Positions 35,355 through 38,650 of a stretch of 38,650 nucleotides of DNA are shown here, piece by piece. Under the pieces are notes generated by a model. That model saw nothing but the letters and a program-made list of their open reading frames with translations. It did not search any database and was not told the origin of the DNA. Positions within the stretch are counted from its first letter, which is position 1. Each line of letters starts with the position of its first letter. Source of the stretch: Cytophagia bacterium (GTDB lineage Bacteria > Bacteroidota > Bacteroidia > Cytophagales > Spirosomataceae); NCBI GenBank assembly GCA_004293645.1, contig REAB01000095.1:1-38650 (forward strand), written 5' to 3'. A program made the translations under genes and the position numbers.

Positions 35355-36118
35355 CCACCACCCGCAAACATACCTACAACATGCTTGAGTTTTCGGCTGC
35401 TGGGCGGCGCGGCGTGAGTTTGTACATCAACCTGTTTTTGGTGGGTATTATTGTGCTAAACTCGCTTGCCATTGTGCTGCACAGCGTACCGTCGCTCAGT
35501 CGCAATCGTTTTTATGACCGCTTGTTCCTGGATTTTGAGGTGTTTTCGGCCTTTGTTTTTACCGTTGAGTATGTGTTGCGCGTGTGGTCGTGCGTCGAAA
35601 ATCCCCGCTACGCCGACGGTTGGCGCGGGCGGCTACGCTACCTCTTCTCGTTTTTGGGATTGATAGATTTGCTGGCTACTTTGCCATTTTATCTCACGGC
35701 TTTTGGGGTAGATTTGGCCATTGTGCGTATGTTTCGCGTGTTTCGGTTGTTTAGATTATTTCAAACCAGCCGTTATGCGCACGCTTTGAAAGTGATTCAA
35801 AGCGTGTTGAAAGAAACCAAAGAAGAATTGATACTGAGTCTGTCGTTCATTGTTTTTGCGCTCATTGTGGCTTCCAGTATGATGTATTATTTGGAACACG
35901 CCGCCCAGCCTACCAAGTTTAGCAGTATTCCTGCTTCGCTGTGGTGGGGCGTTATTACGATGACCACCACGGGCTACGGCGATATGTACCCCGTTACCAC
36001 TTGGGGACGCATTTTTGGCGGTCTTTTCTCTATTTTGGGCGTAGTGCTTTTTGCCCTGCCCACGGGTATTTTAACGTCGGGTTTTATTGAACAACTTCGC
36101 CGAACCAAAGGCAAATAA
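35351..36118 (+). CDS. Voltage-gated-type potassium channel
   Basis: The product has 255 residues with six membrane helices in Kv order: S1 about 25-45, S2 about 62-80, S3 about 100-117, S4 with regular arginines (VRMFRVFRLFRLFQTSRY, 125-142), S5 about 160-182, pore with the K+ filter TTTGYGD (205-211), S6 about 222-245. No cytoplasmic RCK or cyclic-nucleotide domain is attached. Resembles KvAP-like and bacterial Kch-type channels. It overlaps the preceding amidohydrolase gene by ATGA, so both are one transcript; the reason for the pairing is not evident. Confidence 0.92.
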   Translation: MTTTRKHTYNMLEFSAAGRRGVSLYINLFLVGIIVLNSLAIVLHSVPSLSRNRFYDRLFLDFEVFSAFVFTVEYVLRVWSCVENPRYADGWRGRLRYLFSFLGLIDLLATLPFYLTAFGVDLAIVRMFRVFRLFRLFQTSRYAHALKVIQSVLKETKEELILSLSFIVFALIVASSMMYYLEHAAQPTKFSSIPASLWWGVITMTTTGYGDMYPVTTWGRIFGGLFSILGVVLFALPTGILTSGFIEQLRRTKGK

Positions 36119-36399
36119 AAATTGGGGCGCGTTTCAAAGTACCGACCTCGGCTCTAAAAGCAGACCAAACTCAAGCAAAAAATATTGGGTATTTTTAGAA
36201 TCCAAAAAGGAACTAAATATTTTTGTAGAATTACCTTTTTTGTTTCTACCTAAAAAAAAAACAAAGATGAAATGTTTGGGAATCACTCTGTACCCTTTTT
36301 CAAAATGGCACTCAGTGGGCTGATACCCTCTGATTACCAACAAATTATCAACAATATAACCTCATCATCATCATAGAAGGCTTTGTTACGGCAGTCAAG
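36119..36399. other. 281-bp gap after the K+ channel gene, no gene seen
   Basis: Both neighbouring genes end into this gap. It has AT-rich, low-complexity sequence and a stretch (GTTTCAAAGTA...ACCTCGG, from 36131) that resembles the end of the MITE-like element at 25683-25820. A 69-codon minus-strand frame has no recognisable product. Confidence 0.5.
36131..36151. repeat. Single end resembling the MITE-like terminal repeat
   Basis: GTTTCAAAGTACCGACCTCGG shares its first 11 bases and the following GACCTC with the right end of the element at 25806-25820 read outward (GTTTCAAAGTATAGACCTCCG). No matching second end is found within the gap, so this is a solo or degraded copy. Confidence 0.45.
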
Positions 36400-36816
36400 C
36401 TAAAGCATCTTAAACGACTGCCACGCTACTAATTGCCACTGCCCTTTTTGCTTTACGTAAACATCGGTATAGCGGAGTCGGAGGTTTGGATTGGTGGGCA
36501 TTTTAACCACGCAAATACCGTTGATAATGGCCGTTTTCCCGTAAATCCGCACCTTCATTTCTTCCGATTTTATTTCGTCATACTGTGATTTTCCGTCTTT
36601 AATAGACTGAATATAAGACACTTTGCTGTCGGTATTGCCGTTTGAGTGAACATAAACCAAGTCGTCGGACAGTAAGGTTTCGAGGGCCGCATAATCTTTT
36701 TTGACCTGTGCTTCAAAACGTTGTTTTTCAACGTTCATAACGGCTTGTTCAACCGCCGGTTGGCCCCAAGTTGCGGTTGAAACAACGACAAATAATGCGA
36801 ACAATAATGATTTCAT
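36400..36816 (-). CDS. Exported DUF4440/SnoaL-like (NTF2-fold) protein
   Basis: The product has 138 residues with a signal peptide (1-19, ending TATWGQ). The remainder is an NTF2-like cone: the helix VEQAVMNVEKQRFEAQVKKDYAALETLLSDDLVYVHSNG (22-60) followed by strands ending in VYVKQKGQWQLVAWQSFKML. DUF4440 proteins bind small ligands or act as isomerase-like enzymes; no specific function can be named. It lies 25 bp after the GMC oxidoreductase gene and is probably in the same transcript. Confidence 0.85.
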   Translation of the reverse strand: MKSLLFALFVVVSTATWGQPAVEQAVMNVEKQRFEAQVKKDYAALETLLSDDLVYVHSNGNTDSKVSYIQSIKDGKSQYDEIKSEEMKVRIYGKTAIINGICVVKMPTNPNLRLRYTDVYVKQKGQWQLVAWQSFKML

Positions 36817-36841
36817 TTTTGTATTGGTTTGAGGGTTTATG

Positions 36842-38554
36842 TTACAGGTTTTTCTTTTTCAACTCTTGTACGGCACGATTGGCCGCGCGGGCAGTAAATG
36901 CCATGAAAGTCAAAGATGGGTTTTGGGTAGAAGTGGAGGTCATCATGGCCCCGTCGGTTACGAACACGTTTTTGCACGAGTGCAATTGGTTCCATTTGTT
37001 CAAAAGCGACGTTTTAGGGTCTTTTCCCATGCGTACGCCACCCATTTCGTGAATATCCAAGCCAGGGTTTTGTTTGCTGTCGTTGGGTCGAATGTTCTTA
37101 AAGCCGCCCTTATCAAGCATTTCTGACGATTGCTCAAAAAAATGTTTTAGCATTTTTTCGTCGTTGTTGTCGTATCCCACCGAGGTTATCAACTGCGGAA
37201 TGCCCCATTGGTCTTTGAGTTCTTTGCTGAGGCGTACGTGGTTTTCGTATTTCGGAATGGTTTCGCCTTGTATCATTACGTAGATGTGCCAGCCACCAGG
37301 TTGGGTATTTTTTTCTTTCCAATCGGCCCCAAAACCTGCCTCACCACCCTGGCTTCCCCAACCGCTGCGGGCGGCATCGAGTGCCACCAAATAACCCCGC
37401 TGAAAATCGGTTTCTTGTTTGAGCACATTTTGAAAACGAGGCAATATACCCATCGTTGGTCGCCGACCGAAGTAATATTTATCATCAAAACCCTCAATAT
37501 CGGCATTGATTGAGCCACGGTAGTTATGAAACGCCATGTAGTGCCCCATGAGGCCGTTGTCATTGCCCAAGCCATCTGGAAAGCGGCTGGAAGTAGAATT
37601 AAGCAAAAGTGCGTTGGAAGCCAAGCACGAAGCATTCACAAAAATTATTTTTGCGTAATACTCGGTCATTTCTTTGGTGTTGGTGTCTATGACGCGTACG
37701 CCCGTAGCTTTGCCTTTTTGGTCATCATAAATAATAGAATGAACCACCGAAAAAGGCCGAAGCGTTAGATTTTTGGTGCGGCGTGCGGCGGGCAAAGTAG
37801 CCGACTGCGAACTAAAATAAGCACCAAATGGGCAACCACGGTAGCACAAATGACGGGCTTGGCACTGGGCGCGTCCGAGTGCAATGTGCCAGGGCTGCGG
37901 CTTGGTGAGGTGGGCGCATCTGCCCACAATGAGGTGGCGGTCGGCGTAGTTTTCTTTGATTTTTTTTTGCAAATGTTTTTCAACGCAATTGAGCTGCCAC
38001 GGGGGCAAAAAATCGCCGTCGGGCAAAATATCCAGTCCATCTTTGTTGCCGCTGATGCCCGCAAAACGTTCTACGTAGCTGTACCAGGGGGCCATTTCGT
38101 CGTAATTTATGGGCCAAGGCACGGCGAAGCCGTCGCGGGCGGGGCCGTCAAAATCGTATTTGCTCCAGCGTTGCACCTGCCGCGCCCAAAGCAACGATTT
38201 GCCGCCCGTTTGGTAAGCCCGAATCCAATCAAAGGGTTTTTCTTGCACATAAGGCTGCTCGTTGTCTTTGGTAAAAAAATGCTGGGTGGCCTCATTGAGG
38301 GCGTAACAACGACTCACGATGGGGTTGTCTTCCCGAAAGTTGGGCGGCATGCGGTTGCGGTGGGGCAAATCCCACGAGTTGCTCATGGCCGTTGGGTAGT
38401 CGGTAATGTGGTTTACGTCGCGGCCACGTTCGAGCACCAGTGTTTTTAAGCCTTTTTCGGTTAATTCTTTGGCTGCCCAGCCGCCCGAAATACCAGAGCC
38501 AATCACGATGGCATCGTAGGCTTGTTGCTTGGTTGCGTCTATGTTAAAGTTCAT
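36842..38554 (-). CDS. GMC-family FAD oxidoreductase
   Basis: The product has 570 residues. FAD-binding motif IGSGISGGWAAKEL (18-31) and LVLERG, then a substrate domain, and at the end DIHEMGGVRMG with the active-site His and STQNPSLTFMAF with the Asn. A Cys-containing stretch CQARHLCYRGCPFGAYFS (about 233-250) is typical of this Bacteroidota group of GMC proteins, related to gluconate 2-dehydrogenase-type enzymes. It oxidises a sugar or alcohol; the substrate is unknown. No signal peptide is apparent in the first residues. The usual small partner subunit (gluconate 2-dehydrogenase subunit 3 family) is not visible; it could be in the right-hand flank only if not in the divergent gene. Confidence 0.88.
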   Translation of the reverse strand: MNFNIDATKQQAYDAIVIGSGISGGWAAKELTEKGLKTLVLERGRDVNHITDYPTAMSNSWDLPHRNRMPPNFREDNPIVSRCYALNEATQHFFTKDNEQPYVQEKPFDWIRAYQTGGKSLLWARQVQRWSKYDFDGPARDGFAVPWPINYDEMAPWYSYVERFAGISGNKDGLDILPDGDFLPPWQLNCVEKHLQKKIKENYADRHLIVGRCAHLTKPQPWHIALGRAQCQARHLCYRGCPFGAYFSSQSATLPAARRTKNLTLRPFSVVHSIIYDDQKGKATGVRVIDTNTKEMTEYYAKIIFVNASCLASNALLLNSTSSRFPDGLGNDNGLMGHYMAFHNYRGSINADIEGFDDKYYFGRRPTMGILPRFQNVLKQETDFQRGYLVALDAARSGWGSQGGEAGFGADWKEKNTQPGGWHIYVMIQGETIPKYENHVRLSKELKDQWGIPQLITSVGYDNNDEKMLKHFFEQSSEMLDKGGFKNIRPNDSKQNPGLDIHEMGGVRMGKDPKTSLLNKWNQLHSCKNVFVTDGAMMTSTSTQNPSLTFMAFTARAANRAVQELKKKNL

Positions 38555-38613
38555 TAGGCAATTTATTGATATATTTTCTTTTTAAATTACAATTATTGGG
38601 TTTTTAGAGTCCA

Positions 38614-38621
38614 TATCTTTG
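38614..38621 (+). promoter_or_regulatory. Candidate -7 box for a gene at the right edge
   Basis: TATCTTTG matches TAnnTTTG, with a TTG 15 bp upstream (38596-38598), slightly closer than usual. It points to the ATG at 38639. Confidence 0.35.
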
Positions 38622-38638
38622 TTAAAAATAGATAAAAG

Positions 38639-38650
38639 ATGAATTATTTG
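38639..38650 (+). CDS. Possible start of a divergent gene, cut by the window edge
   Basis: ATG AAT TAT TTG (MNYL) begins 18 bp after the candidate -7 box and is preceded by an A-rich stretch, as usual in Bacteroidota. Only four codons are visible, so the product is unknown. Confidence 0.3.

Noticed and set aside
36134..36343. 69-codon minus-strand reading frame after the K+ channel gene
   Set aside because: Low-complexity and without recognisable features; overlaps a probable repeat end.

Overview
The window looks like a chromosomal segment of a Bacteroidota bacterium, most likely order Cytophagales; the exact genus cannot be read from the sequence. Pointers are the lack of Shine-Dalgarno sequences before start codons, several TAnnTTTG (Bacteroidota -7) boxes just upstream of genes, a long repeat-built surface protein, a hybrid sensor kinase with a 7TMR-DISM input and AraC-type output, an S46 dipeptidyl-peptidase, a DUF2490 protein, and separate PurS and FabH genes typical of the phylum.

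Layout. 1-4575 (minus): a large secreted repeat protein that runs off the left edge and is broken near its visible end by a 61-bp tandem duplication. 4886-6181: an AAA ATPase of the DUF4143 type. 6313-9072: hybrid two-component regulator. 9278-13915 (minus): a vSGLT-like sodium/solute symporter, then a sialate O-acetylesterase-like enzyme closely followed by a CrtD/CrtI carotenoid desaturase. 14126-16289 (plus): plsY and an M20 dipeptidase. 16324-17958 (plus): an AT-rich AraC / VOC / TfoX-like trio. 17948-22904 (minus): a housekeeping block with a coiled-coil protein, zapA, a possible small RNA with terminator, rny, a GT4 glycosyltransferase and an RsmF-like rRNA methyltransferase. 23073-26220: accessory material (Uma2-type nuclease, a small exported protein, rhodanese plus DUF2490 pair, a truncated IS481 transposase and a MITE-like element). 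26379-38554: a glycosidase-like secreted protein, fabH, purS, an S46 peptidase, a TolC-type outer-membrane protein, an amidohydrolase lipoprotein overlapping a voltage-gated-type K+ channel gene, and a DUF4440 protein following a GMC oxidoreductase.

How the genes work together. Several short same-strand groups look like operons: rny-GT4-rsmF (gaps 13 and 8 bp), coiled coil-zapA (14 bp), VOC-TfoX (11 bp), DUF2490-rhodanese (9 bp), esterase-desaturase (5 bp), amidohydrolase-K+ channel (4-bp ATGA overlap) and GMC-DUF4440 (25 bp). Most of the region is ordinary core and scavenging metabolism (peptide, sugar and acyl-sugar use). I do not see a defence island, prophage, CRISPR array, tRNA or rRNA gene.

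Most worth a second look: the frame-breaking 61-bp duplication in the repeat protein (possible phase switch or assembly error), the structured, terminator-ended stretch between zapA and rny (candidate 6S-like RNA or rny leader), the 138-bp inverted-repeat element that ends the IS481 transposase fragment, and a hairpin cluster with a 19-bp perfect stem at 32103-32186. I found no clear new multi-gene system.
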